Positions 26,788 through 37,029 of a stretch of 64,000 nt of DNA are shown piece after piece (within the stretch, counting starts at the first letter, position 1; the number at the start of each line of letters is the position of its first letter). The DNA lies in the NCBI RefSeq assembly GCF_902497625.1, contig NZ_CABVGX010000008.1, positions 95,639-159,638 of the forward strand, in the 5' to 3' direction. Below the pieces are notes generated by a model. The model ran no database searches, was not told the origin of the DNA, and worked only from the letters and a program-made list of their open reading frames with translations. This stretch comes from Pseudomonas fluorescens (lineage in GTDB: Bacteria; Pseudomonadota; Gammaproteobacteria; Pseudomonadales; Pseudomonadaceae). The translations under genes and the position numbers were made by a program.

Positions 26788-27710
26788 GCCGTCTAAGCAT
26801 TGAGGCGAGTACACCGCTGTGCCTGTTGCAGGACGCGGGGCGTTTTGGCGTGCGGCATTTGGGCGTAACCCAAGGCGGCGGGCTGGATTGGCGTTCGATG
26901 TCGTGGGCCAATTGGCTGCTCGGTAATGGGCTGGATGCGCCGGTGATCGAAATCACCCTCGGCGGCTTTACCGTCGTGGCCGAAGAGGATTGCGTGCTGG
27001 CGTTGGCCGGTGCGGATCTGGGCGCGCAAATTGATGGCGAGGCGTTGGCGCCGTGGCGCAGTTTCCGGCTGCAAAAAGGTCAGCGATTGCAATTCACCCA
27101 GCCGCTGCTTGGCGCTCGGGCCTATCTGGCGGCGCCGGGTGGGTTTGATGCGCCGAAGGTGCTGGGCAGCAGTGCGACGGTGGTCCGCGAGGAACTCGGC
27201 GGGCTGGATGGCATGGGGCGGCCGTTGACCAAGGATGCGCAGTTGAGCTATTCGGGCAGCCGGTTGATTCTGCTGCGAGAACTACCCCTGGAGCATGTCC
27301 CGGATCTGAAGCTCAATGCACCGCTGGACCTGGTGCTCGGCGCGCAGATTGGTGCGTTCGGCGGGCAAAGCCTGTTCGACGCGTTCAACAGTGTTTGGGA
27401 ATTGGACAGCCGCGCCGACCGCATGGGCATTCGCCTGCTGGGTACGCCGCTGGAGTATCAGGGCAAACCGATGATCTCCGAAGGCATCCCGCTGGGCGCG
27501 GTGCAGGTCCCACCGGATGGGCAGCCGATTGTGTTACTCAATGATCGGCAGACCATTGGCGGTTATCCGCGATTAGGGGCGTTGACGCCGTTGGCACTGG
27601 CGCGGCTGGCGCAGTGTCTGCCGGGGGCGAAGGTCAGGTTGCGGCCGGTGGTGCAGGACGTGGCGCATCGGGAGCAGGTTGGGTATTTGCAGCGGTTCGT
27701 TAACCGCTGA
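26784..27710 (+). CDS. pxpC: 5-oxoprolinase subunit C (KipA-like)
   Basis: 308 residues of the allophanate-hydrolase subunit 2/KipA family (often annotated biotin-dependent carboxyltransferase). Motifs seen are QDAGRFGVRHLGVTQGG near the N-terminus, RAYLAAPGGFD, and the C-terminal GIPLGAVQVPPDGQPIVLLNDRQTIGGYPRLG. ATG overlaps the pxpB stop. With PxpA and PxpB it forms the ATP-dependent 5-oxoprolinase. A REP-type palindrome directly follows the gene and probably marks the end of the transcript. Confidence 0.92.
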   Translation: MSRLSIEASTPLCLLQDAGRFGVRHLGVTQGGGLDWRSMSWANWLLGNGLDAPVIEITLGGFTVVAEEDCVLALAGADLGAQIDGEALAPWRSFRLQKGQRLQFTQPLLGARAYLAAPGGFDAPKVLGSSATVVREELGGLDGMGRPLTKDAQLSYSGSRLILLRELPLEHVPDLKLNAPLDLVLGAQIGAFGGQSLFDAFNSVWELDSRADRMGIRLLGTPLEYQGKPMISEGIPLGAVQVPPDGQPIVLLNDRQTIGGYPRLGALTPLALARLAQCLPGAKVRLRPVVQDVAHREQVGYLQRFVNR

Positions 27711-27712
27711 AA

Positions 27713-27800
27713 GCTTCGCGGGCAAGCCTCGCTCCTACAGGTTTCGGTGTCCGTGAGACATGCACGAAACCTGTATGAGCAAGGCTTGCCCGCGAAGGCG
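27713..27800. repeat. REP palindrome, family C variant (TTCGCGGGCAAGCC)
   Basis: CTTCGCGGGCAAGCCTCGCTCCTACAGGTTTCG and CGAAACCTGTATGAGCAAGGCTTGCCCGCGAAGG form an imperfect inverted repeat between convergent genes; the same element type recurs at 31191-31254. Confidence 0.9.
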
Positions 27801-27817
27801 TTATCACAAACGCCGCT

Positions 27818-29338
27818 TTACACGACCCTACCATTCGGTATCCGCAGAGTGCGCCATGCGATCAATATCGCTATAAGTGCCAAGCCGAATGTCACCCACG
27901 AAACCAGCCCGATACCACCCTCAAATGCGCTTCCCGCCTGCCTCATTAACTCGCTCGCCTGATCACCAGACAAATCTACCGTCACATTATGGGCACCTGA
28001 CAGCGTCTCACTCGCCAGCATCGCCTGCGCTTCACTGAGAAAGCCCGGAAGCTGCAATATTCCACGATAGTAGGCGGTGACGAGACCACCGAGCACTGTC
28101 GTCCCCAACACTACGCCAACCTCATAGGCCGTTTCGCTAATGGCCGAAGCCGCACCCGCTTTTGCCGGCGGCGCAGCCGACAAAATTACATCGTTGGATA
28201 CCGTCGCAATCGCGCCCACACCGATATTCAACAAGGCAAAAGCCACCACCAGAACTATCAAGTTACTACCCATGCCGGCGACCAGCAAAAACGCCGCTGC
28301 AGCAAACGCCATAAGAATGGGTACAAGAACATGCGTCTGTACTCGCTGTGCTACAGGTACGATCGCCATCCCCACTACGATCGCCATGATCTGACCCGGT
28401 ACTAACGCGAGGCTAGCGTTCAAGGGTGACATCTGAAGGACGATTTGTAAGAACTGGGTGGTGAAAAATACGAAGCCGACGAGGAACGCAAGGCTCATCA
28501 GATTGATCACGACGGAGCCGCTGAAGGTACTACTGCGGAACAGATTCAAGTCCATCAGCGGCACCGGCAGACGTAACTGTCGCTGGACAAACATCCACCC
28601 AGCCACAGCGCCAACAACAAATGCTGTCAGCGCCATCCAGTCAACACCATCACTGGCGCTATGTTTGATGCCATAAACGATGGCGCTGAGAGCTACCATC
28701 GATTGCAGGATGCTTGTTGGGTCCAAAGGGCCTGTAGAGTCTCGCTCCGATTCAGGCAATAGCAGTGGTCCCAGAATCAGTAGTGGCACCAAAACGGGGA
28801 CCGCGAGTAAGAAAATCGACCCCCAATCGAAAAACTCCAACAACACCCCGCCCACTAAAGGACCGAGCGCTGATCCAACAGTCAAAGTCGTTGCCCAGAT
28901 CGCGACTGCAATTCTTCGTTCTTCTCGATCCTCGAACACCGAACGTATCAATGCCAGTGTTGAGGGCATAAGCATCGCACCGAAAATCCCCATGCAAGCG
29001 CGCCCGGTAATCAGTTGCGCCGCTGTATGAGAGTAGGCGGTCAGCACCGATACGATGACAAAGCCCAAAGACCCGGTGAGTAACAACTTGCGATGGCCGA
29101 TTCGATCTCCCAGGCTACCCATAGACACCAGCAATCCCGCCAATACCAGCGAATAGGCATCTATCATCCACAATTGTTGGCTAGCACTTGGACGCAGGGC
29201 TTCCGCAATCTTTGGCAACGCAAACCCAAGCACCGTATTGTCAACTGTCACCAGCAATACAGGCAGCATCAGCATGCAGAGGCTTGACCACCGTTTTGAT
29301 TTTAATCCGCGTTGTGCCGCCTTACTTATTAACGCCAT
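27818..29338 (-). CDS. DHA2-family MFS drug exporter (QacA/SmvA/EmrB-like)
   Basis: 506 residues with about 14 predicted transmembrane helices. DHA2 motifs are visible: TVDNTVLGFALPKI in helix 1 (motif D1), SMGSLGDRIGHRKLLLTG (motif A), GRACMGIFGAMLMPSTLALI (motif B region), and WATTLTVGSALGPLVGGVLLEFF (motif C, antiporter signature). Such proteins export cationic or lipophilic drugs with protons. It lies downstream of, and in line with, the decayed papA/papC/DAO remnants, so it may have been the self-resistance or export gene of an antibiotic cluster. Base composition is more AT-rich than neighbouring core genes, supporting foreign origin. Confidence 0.88.
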   Translation of the reverse strand: MALISKAAQRGLKSKRWSSLCMLMLPVLLVTVDNTVLGFALPKIAEALRPSASQQLWMIDAYSLVLAGLLVSMGSLGDRIGHRKLLLTGSLGFVIVSVLTAYSHTAAQLITGRACMGIFGAMLMPSTLALIRSVFEDREERRIAVAIWATTLTVGSALGPLVGGVLLEFFDWGSIFLLAVPVLVPLLILGPLLLPESERDSTGPLDPTSILQSMVALSAIVYGIKHSASDGVDWMALTAFVVGAVAGWMFVQRQLRLPVPLMDLNLFRSSTFSGSVVINLMSLAFLVGFVFFTTQFLQIVLQMSPLNASLALVPGQIMAIVVGMAIVPVAQRVQTHVLVPILMAFAAAAFLLVAGMGSNLIVLVVAFALLNIGVGAIATVSNDVILSAAPPAKAGAASAISETAYEVGVVLGTTVLGGLVTAYYRGILQLPGFLSEAQAMLASETLSGAHNVTVDLSGDQASELMRQAGSAFEGGIGLVSWVTFGLALIAILIAWRTLRIPNGRVV

Positions 29339-29368
29339 TCGCCAAACCCCTTATCACCCACAAAACAT

Positions 29369-29398
29369 TCACGGGAGATTTGCGAGACTCCCGTGAAA
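29369..29398 (-). terminator. Hairpin between papC-like remnant and exporter gene
   Basis: TTCACGGGAG (29369-29378) and CTCCCGTGAA (29389-29398) form a perfect 10-bp stem. On the minus strand it is followed by TGTTTTGTG, a weak T-tract. It lies 30 bases upstream of the exporter start, so it could be a terminator of the pap-type operon or an attenuator of the exporter. Confidence 0.55.
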
Positions 29399-29431
29399 GA
29401 GTCCCTGTGCACTTCCCGAACGACGATGTCG

Positions 29432-31190
<1,759 letters not shown>

Positions 31191-31254
31191 TTCGCGAGCA
31201 AGCCCGCTCCTACAGGTTTCGTGTTAACCCTGAGCGAGGCTTGCCCGCGAAGGC
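31191..31254. repeat. REP palindrome, family C variant, at the truncation point of the DAO fragment
   Basis: TTCGCGAGCAAGCCCGCTCCTACAGGTTTCG is answered by GAGCGAGGCTTGCCCGCGAAGG. It directly abuts the truncated oxidase fragment and precedes the stop of the vWA gene at 31278. Confidence 0.85.
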
Positions 31255-31277
31255 GTCATCCCAGACAACAAATATCT

Positions 31278-32456
31278 CTACTTGGAAAGAAACCGCATCC
31301 CTTCTTCCAACCCCCGCAACGTCAGCGGGTACATCCGGTCTTCAATCAGATCCCGAACAATGTTGGTCGACGAGGTATAGCCCCACGTATCTTTCGGATA
31401 CGGGTTAATCCAGATCAGTTTCTTGTATTTCTCCATGAAGCGCTGCATCCACAGGTAGCCCGGCTCTTCGTTCCAGTGCTCGACGCTGCCGCCGGCCTGG
31501 GTGATTTCGTAGGGCGCCATGGCGGCGTCGCCGATGAAGATCACTTTGTAGTCGGCGCCGTACTTGTGCAGCAGGTCCTGGGTCGAAAAACGCTCGGAGG
31601 TGCGGCGCATGTTGTTCTTCCACACCGCTTCGTAAACGAAGTTGTGGAAGTAGAAGTACTCCAAATGCTTGAACTCGGTCTTGCAGGCCGAGAACAGTTC
31701 TTCGCAGATCTTCACGTGGGCGTCCATCGAGCCGCCGATGTCGAACAGCAGCAACAGCTTGACGGTGTTGCGCCGCTCCGGCCGCATCTGGATGTTCAGC
31801 AGTCCGGCATCGCGAGCGGTGTGGTCGATGGTGCCGTCGATGTCCAGTTCTTCCGCCGCGCCTTGGCGAGCGAATTTACGCAGGCGACGCAACGCCACCT
31901 TGATGTTGCGAGTGCCCAGTTCCACCGAGTCGTCGAGGTTTTTGTACTCGCGCTGATCCCAGACTTTGACCGCTTTGCCCTGGCGCTTGCCGGCATCGCC
32001 GACCCGGATGCCTTCCGGGTTGAACCCACCGGAACCGAACGGGCTGGTGCCGCCGGTGCCGATCCATTTGTTGCCGCCAGCGTGGCGTTCTTTCTGTTCT
32101 TCAAGACGCTTCTTGAATTCCTCGATCAGTTTGTCGAGGCCGCCGAGGGACTGGATCGCCGCGCGCTCTTCGTCGGTCAGTGAGCGTTCGAATTCCTTGC
32201 GCAGCCAGTCTTCAGGAATCAGCGCTTGAAGGTGATCGTCGAGTTTTTCAAGGCCGTTGAAATAGGCCCCGAACGCGCGGTCAAACTTGTCGAAATGCTT
32301 TTCGTCCTTCACCAGGATCGCCCGCGACAAGTAATAGAATTCGTCCATGTCGGCGAAGGTCACGCGCTGTTTCAGCGCGTTGATGAGGTCCAGCAATTCG
32401 CGCACCGATACCGGCACCTTGGCTGCACGCATTTCATTGAACAGGTTGAGCAGCAT
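31278..32456 (-). CDS. vWA domain protein, CoxE-like
   Basis: 392 residues. The N-terminal half is alpha-helical and charged (EEFKKRLEEQKERHAGGNK region). The C-terminal half is a von Willebrand A domain with a MIDAS-like DIGGSMDAHVK near residue 235 and the later Thr/Asp-containing segment VIFIGDAAMAPYE. CoxE-type proteins work with MoxR AAA+ ATPases as metal-dependent chaperone pairs that mature or remodel target complexes. The moxR-like gene lies immediately upstream, 18 bases away, in the same direction, so the two are one operon. The client is unknown. Confidence 0.9.
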   Translation of the reverse strand: MLLNLFNEMRAAKVPVSVRELLDLINALKQRVTFADMDEFYYLSRAILVKDEKHFDKFDRAFGAYFNGLEKLDDHLQALIPEDWLRKEFERSLTDEERAAIQSLGGLDKLIEEFKKRLEEQKERHAGGNKWIGTGGTSPFGSGGFNPEGIRVGDAGKRQGKAVKVWDQREYKNLDDSVELGTRNIKVALRRLRKFARQGAAEELDIDGTIDHTARDAGLLNIQMRPERRNTVKLLLLFDIGGSMDAHVKICEELFSACKTEFKHLEYFYFHNFVYEAVWKNNMRRTSERFSTQDLLHKYGADYKVIFIGDAAMAPYEITQAGGSVEHWNEEPGYLWMQRFMEKYKKLIWINPYPKDTWGYTSSTNIVRDLIEDRMYPLTLRGLEEGMRFLSK

Positions 32457-32474
32457 GGCTATCTTCTCAAATGA

Positions 32475-33320
32475 TCAGCGAGTGCCGCGACGGCTCATGA
32501 ACGCCAGACGCTCAAGCAATTGCACGTCCTGTTCGTTCTTCACCAGCGCGCCGGCCAACGGCGGAATCGCCTTGGTCGGATCACGTTCGCGCAGCACCGC
32601 TTCGCCGATGTTGTCGGCCATCAGCAACTTCAGCCAGTCCACCAGTTCTGAAGTCGATGGCTTCTTCTTCAGGCCGGGTACTTTGCGCACGTCAAAGAAC
32701 ACATCGAGCGCTTCGCTGACCAGGTCCTTCTTGATGTCCGGGTAATGCACGTCGACGATCTTCTGCAACGTAGTGCGATCCGGGAATGCGATGTAGTGAA
32801 AGAAGCAGCGGCGCAGGAAAGCGTCCGGCAATTCCTTTTCGTTGTTCGAAGTAATGATGATGATCGGACGTTTTTTCGCCTTGATCGTCTCGTCGATCTC
32901 GTAAACGTAGAACTCCATCTTGTCGAGTTCTTGCAGCAGGTCGTTGGGGAACTCGATGTCGGCCTTGTCGATTTCATCGATCAGCAGAATCACTCGTTCT
33001 TCCGATTCGAAGGCCTCCCAGAGCTTGCCCTTTTTCAGGTAGTTGCGAACGTCGTGGACCTTTTCCGTGCCCAGTTGCGAATCGCGCAGGCGGCTGACGG
33101 CGTCGTACTCGTACAGGCCCTGATGCGCCTTGGTGGTGGATTTGATATGCCAGGTGATCAGCTTGGCGCCAAAGGATTCGGCCAGCTGCTCGGCGAGCAT
33201 GGTCTTGCCCGTGCCTGGCTCACCCTTGACCAGCAACGGACGCTCCAGGGTGATAGCGGCATTGACCGCCAGCTTCAGGTCATCGGTGGCGACGTAGGCC
33301 TGGGTGCCTTCGAACTTCAT
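32475..33320 (-). CDS. MoxR-family AAA+ ATPase
   Basis: 281 residues. The AAA+ core shows Walker A GEPGTGKTMLAEQLAE (about residue 36), Walker B VILLIDEIDKADIE (about 108), sensor 1 IIITSNNEKELPDAFLRRC with the arginine finger, and a C-terminal lid domain. MoxR ATPases couple ATP hydrolysis to remodelling with a vWA partner, here the next gene. The position beside cysK and a DUF748 gene looks like a conserved Pseudomonas block and not a defence cassette. Confidence 0.93.
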   Translation of the reverse strand: MKFEGTQAYVATDDLKLAVNAAITLERPLLVKGEPGTGKTMLAEQLAESFGAKLITWHIKSTTKAHQGLYEYDAVSRLRDSQLGTEKVHDVRNYLKKGKLWEAFESEERVILLIDEIDKADIEFPNDLLQELDKMEFYVYEIDETIKAKKRPIIIITSNNEKELPDAFLRRCFFHYIAFPDRTTLQKIVDVHYPDIKKDLVSEALDVFFDVRKVPGLKKKPSTSELVDWLKLLMADNIGEAVLRERDPTKAIPPLAGALVKNEQDVQLLERLAFMSRRGTR

Positions 33321-33507
33321 CTGCTAATCCTCGAACGGTGATGCCGGCCTGACGGGAGGGCAGGGCGAATAAATAGAGTCCCCGACTATAACGCGCCGCC
33401 CCGTCGACTGTGAACGCAGACGGCGTATTCAGTCTCTGAATGGCGCGTCACATCTTGACTTGGTATGGGGCATGGCCAGTATGGAGCTATCTCCATTCGG
33501 GCGATGC

Positions 33508-33535
33508 AAAAGCGGCCGAGGACCCCGGCCGCTAT
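33508..33535 (-). terminator. Terminator of the DUF748 gene
   Basis: On the minus strand AGCGGCCGGGG-TCCT-CGGCCGCTTTTGC forms a strong hairpin with a T4 tail just after the DUF748 stop codon. Confidence 0.7.
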
Positions 33536-33551
33536 ATCGTTCCTCGAGACG

Positions 33552-34628
33552 TTAACCGGCATCCGGTTTCGGCCGCTCATAACGGGCGTTGAATGCCTGC
33601 ACAAAACCGTTACGCAGAATCTGCAGGAAGGCTTCAAACGCATTGACATCCTGCTGGTGCACATTGCCGCTGAGTTCAACGCGGGTGGCGAACTGGTTTT
33701 TCTGCTGGTTCTTGAGCACGGTCTCGGTACCGCCGACCAGCGCTTCCCAAACGGAGCGGAACAATCCCTTTTTCTCATTGGCGACATCCTGCTGCCAATT
33801 GAACACGTCGACATCGCGCAGCAGTGGCTTGATGTAGCCCTTTAATTGCGCGTTGTTGGCCTCGGCTTCGATGACGACGTCTCCGTGGCCGGCGTTGAAA
33901 TCGAACTTGCCATAGGCCGACGCGAAGTCGTTCATGCGCTTGAGCTCGATGCCTCTGGCACGCAGACGGAAATCGAAGTCTTCGAAGTCGCTCAGCGGGT
34001 CGAACGTGGCCGTGGCTTCCAGTGGCGCATGTCCCAACAGCAACGCCTTGCCTTCGAAGCGGGCGTCGCGCTTGCCCTCGGTATCGACAACGTTGGTCAG
34101 GTTGAAAATGCTTGCGTTGATCTGCGTCGCATTCATGTTCACCGGGGGCTTGGAATTGAAGTTGCGGAAGCTGACCTTGCCATCGGAGATGCGCACTTCG
34201 TTCAGGGTGATCGGCGCCAGTTTGCCCAACTGTTCACGCCAGTCGGTGCCTTGACCGGTCTGGGAATTCTGTTTGTTGGCGCCGCCGTCGACGAAGTTCA
34301 CCTCAGGGTTAAAGAACTGTACTTCGGCCACTACGGCATGGTCATACCAGAGCGAGTGCCAGCTAACGGACAGGTCAATCACGGGTGCATTAACGAACGG
34401 CACCGGAACCTTGCCGTCGACTTTGACGATCTTCAGGCCATTGATCTTGTAGGCGCCGCGCCACAGTGCCAGATCGACGTCCGTCACCTGGCCGCGATAG
34501 TCGCCCATGTCAGCCAGCTTGTCGTTCAAGTAATCGCGGACCATGTAGGGTAAAGCGATATGCAGTGCGATCAGCAGCACAACGAGGCCGACAAGGACCC
34601 ACAGGGGCCAACTGTATCTGCGTTTCAT
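33552..34628 (-). CDS. DUF748 domain-containing envelope protein (AsmA-like)
   Basis: 358 residues from MKRRYSWPLW at 34628; upstream in-frame codons to 34658 lack a good RBS. One N-terminal transmembrane helix (about 6-26, VLVGLVVLLIALHIALPYMV) anchors a periplasmic domain with AsmA/DUF748-type repeated strands (DVDLALWRGAYKINGLKIVK; INASIFNLTNVVD). DUF748/AsmA-like proteins are long beta-groove proteins linked to lipid trafficking or envelope maintenance; this one is short. CysK is divergent from it. Confidence 0.82.
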   Translation of the reverse strand: MKRRYSWPLWVLVGLVVLLIALHIALPYMVRDYLNDKLADMGDYRGQVTDVDLALWRGAYKINGLKIVKVDGKVPVPFVNAPVIDLSVSWHSLWYDHAVVAEVQFFNPEVNFVDGGANKQNSQTGQGTDWREQLGKLAPITLNEVRISDGKVSFRNFNSKPPVNMNATQINASIFNLTNVVDTEGKRDARFEGKALLLGHAPLEATATFDPLSDFEDFDFRLRARGIELKRMNDFASAYGKFDFNAGHGDVVIEAEANNAQLKGYIKPLLRDVDVFNWQQDVANEKKGLFRSVWEALVGGTETVLKNQQKNQFATRVELSGNVHQQDVNAFEAFLQILRNGFVQAFNARYERPKPDAG

Positions 34629-34754
34629 AATGGCAATTCTCCAGCGGTGTAAAGGCATTGACTGCGCTGTCGGCCGGACGTTCGACTGACTGGACGCCCA
34701 CGGGCAACAGGCATACCGTTATGGGCTTCTTCAATGCTGTACAAGGACCCAGCC

Positions 34755-35732
34755 ATGAGCCGTATTTTTGCTGATAACGCCCACTCCATCGGCAACACGC
34801 CGCTGGTTCAGATCAACCGTATCGCCCCGCGCGGTGTGACCATTCTGGCCAAGATCGAGGGGCGTAACCCTGGTTATTCCGTCAAGTGCCGGATCGGCGC
34901 GAACATGATCTGGGACGCTGAAAGCACCGGAAAACTCAAACCTGGCATGACCATCGTTGAGCCGACCTCGGGCAACACCGGGATCGGCCTGGCGTTCGTT
35001 GCAGCCGCGCGCGGTTACAAATTGATGCTGACCATGCCCGCGTCCATGAGCATCGAACGGCGCAAGGTGTTAAAAGCCTTGGGTGCCGAACTGGTGCTGA
35101 CCGAACCGGCCCAGGGCATGAAAGGCGCCATTGAAAAAGCTGCCGAAATCGTAGCGAGCGATCCATCCACTTACTTCATGCCAGGCCAGTTCGATAACCC
35201 GGCAAACCCGGCGATCCATGAGAAAACCACGGGCCCGGAAATCTGGAACGATACCGACGGCGCCGTCGATGTTTTGGTGGCTGGCGTTGGAACCGGCGGA
35301 ACCATTACCGGTGTGTCGCGGTATATCAAGAATACGCAAGGCAAGCCGATTCTGTCGGTTGCGGTTGAACCGGTGTCGTCCCCCGTGATTACCCAGGCGC
35401 GGGCGGGTGAGGAAATCAAACCGATCGCACCGCACAAGGTTCAGGGTATCGGCGCCGGGTTTGTGCCCAGGAACCTCGACTTGTCAATGGTTGACCGGGT
35501 CGAGCTGGTCACCGACGAGGAATCGAAAGCGATGGCTCTGCGCTTGATGCAGGAAGAGGGGATTTTGTGCGGCATTTCCTGCGGTGCGGCGATGGCAGTG
35601 GCAGTTCGACTGGCTGAAACCCCGGAAATGCAAGGCAAGACAATTGTCGTAATCCTGCCCGACTCTGGTGAACGTTACCTGTCGAGCATACTCTTCAGCG
35701 ATTTGTTCACTGATCAGGAGAACCAGCAGTAA
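34755..35732 (+). CDS. cysK: Cysteine synthase A (O-acetylserine sulfhydrylase)
   Basis: 325 residues. The PLP lysine lies in [17 protein letters not shown] (about residue 42), the substrate loop is [10 protein letters not shown] (about 70), the phosphate-binding loop is [11 protein letters not shown] (about 177), and the C-terminal Ser/Gly region is CGISCGAAM. The enzyme makes L-cysteine from O-acetyl-L-serine and sulfide in the cytoplasm, with PLP. Start [19 protein letters not shown] at 34755 is preferred to an in-frame ATG 21 bases earlier because of family alignment. No riboswitch or CysB site is evident in the short upstream gap. Confidence 0.95.
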   Translation: MSRIFADNAHSIGNTPLVQINRIAPRGVTILAKIEGRNPGYSVKCRIGANMIWDAESTGKLKPGMTIVEPTSGNTGIGLAFVAAARGYKLMLTMPASMSIERRKVLKALGAELVLTEPAQGMKGAIEKAAEIVASDPSTYFMPGQFDNPANPAIHEKTTGPEIWNDTDGAVDVLVAGVGTGGTITGVSRYIKNTQGKPILSVAVEPVSSPVITQARAGEEIKPIAPHKVQGIGAGFVPRNLDLSMVDRVELVTDEESKAMALRLMQEEGILCGISCGAAMAVAVRLAETPEMQGKTIVVILPDSGERYLSSILFSDLFTDQENQQ

Positions 35733-35930
35733 GTGAGCCACTCCATGGGGGATTGATTCACGTCAGCCCCCGTTCAGCCAACCTGTGTTAACTAAAGCTT
35801 TATTGCACTTTCATCAACACTGAATATGAAAAGTGCAGGTTTTTCCGCTGGGCTTGAGTGTTTATCATGCCCGGCTGCCGCGTCGGGTAAATGGCGCTGA
35901 GTGAAGTTGTTTATAATCAAGGAGTTATTG

Positions 35931-36869
35931 ATGAGCGTTTCCTTTGCCGCGAAGGCTTCGTTGTTGCTGCTGTTCCTGGGCAGCACGCTGTATGTGCATT
36001 TGCGTGGCAAGGCGCGTTTACCGGTGCTGCGCCAGTTTGTTAACCATTCCGCGCTGTTTGCTCCCTACAACGCCTTGATGTATCTATTTTCCAGTGTGCC
36101 CTCCAAACCCTACCTGGACCGCAGCAAGTTCCCCGAACTGGATGTACTCAAAGACAACTGGGAAACAATCCGCGACGAAGCGATGCACCTGTTCGACGAG
36201 GGTTACATTCGCGCCGCCGAGAAAAACAACGACGCTGGTTTCGGCTCTTTCTTCAAAAAAGGCTGGAAGCGTTTTTACCTCAAGTGGTACGACAAACCGC
36301 TGCCGTCAGCCGAGGCCCTGTGCCCAAAAACCGTGGCACTGGTCAGTAGCATTCCCAACGTCAAGGGCGCCATGTTCGCCTTGCTTCCAGGCGGCAGCCA
36401 CCTCAATCCGCATCGTGATCCGTTCGCCGGCTCACTGCGTTACCACTTGGGGTTGTCGACGCCGAACTCGGAAAACTGCCGTATTTTCGTCGATGGCCAG
36501 GAGTACGCCTGGCACGATGGGGAAGATGTCATGTTCGATGAGACTTACGTGCACTGGGTCAAGAACGAAACCGGGATAACCCGGGTGATACTGTTTTGCG
36601 ATGTGGAACGGCCGCTGCGCAATCGCCTGATGGCCCGCATCAACCGTGCGATCAGTGCCTTCCTGGGCCGCGCTACCGCGCCGCAAAATGTCGAAGAAGA
36701 ACGAGTGGGTGGAATCAATCAGGCCTACGCCTGGAGCAAGCGTTTCAGTGATACCTTCAGTGGCGCGGTCAAACAATGGAAGCGTCGCCATCCCAAGGCG
36801 TACCGCGTGATGCGCCCGGTGCTCGCGGTGGTGATACTGACGTTGCTGGGGTATTGGTTGTTCAAGTGA
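35931..36869 (+). CDS. lpxO: LpxO-type lipid A hydroxylase (aspartyl/asparaginyl beta-hydroxylase family)
   Basis: 312 residues from ATG at 35931, with AGGAG 6-8 bases upstream. An N-terminal membrane segment (about 4-22), the Fe(II)/2-oxoglutarate dioxygenase motif NPHRDPFAGSLRYHLGLS (H-x-D near residue 164), the second iron histidine in VHWVKNETGITRVILFCD with its Arg, and a C-terminal hydrophobic anchor (VLAVVILTLLGYWLF) match LpxO. LpxO adds a 2-hydroxyl group to a secondary acyl chain of lipid A at the inner membrane. Members of the family also hydroxylate other substrates, so the lipid A role is by similarity only. Confidence 0.82.
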   Translation: MSVSFAAKASLLLLFLGSTLYVHLRGKARLPVLRQFVNHSALFAPYNALMYLFSSVPSKPYLDRSKFPELDVLKDNWETIRDEAMHLFDEGYIRAAEKNNDAGFGSFFKKGWKRFYLKWYDKPLPSAEALCPKTVALVSSIPNVKGAMFALLPGGSHLNPHRDPFAGSLRYHLGLSTPNSENCRIFVDGQEYAWHDGEDVMFDETYVHWVKNETGITRVILFCDVERPLRNRLMARINRAISAFLGRATAPQNVEEERVGGINQAYAWSKRFSDTFSGAVKQWKRRHPKAYRVMRPVLAVVILTLLGYWLFK

Positions 36870-37029
36870 TGCGCTCGCAAGTGCCCCCGTTGCAACCGGA
36901 GCCGGTCATATCAGCTGTGTTCAATTGCTAGCCGATCACGCGAGGTAATCGGGTGAGAATTCCGTGATCAATTCCGATGGCCTGCAGGAGCTGGCTTGCC
37001 GGCGACGGCGCCATCAGCAACAGCGAACA

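Noticed and set aside
31278..33320. vWA/MoxR pair as part of an anti-phage system
   Set aside because: There is no third component such as a phosphatase, protease or nuclease next to it, and the genes sit in a core block beside cysK. A chaperone pair is the simpler explanation.
36980..37015. Another REP element before the EamA gene stop
   Set aside because: Only one degenerate arm (GCAGGAGCTGGCTTGCCGGCGA) is present with no inverse arm; too weak to list.
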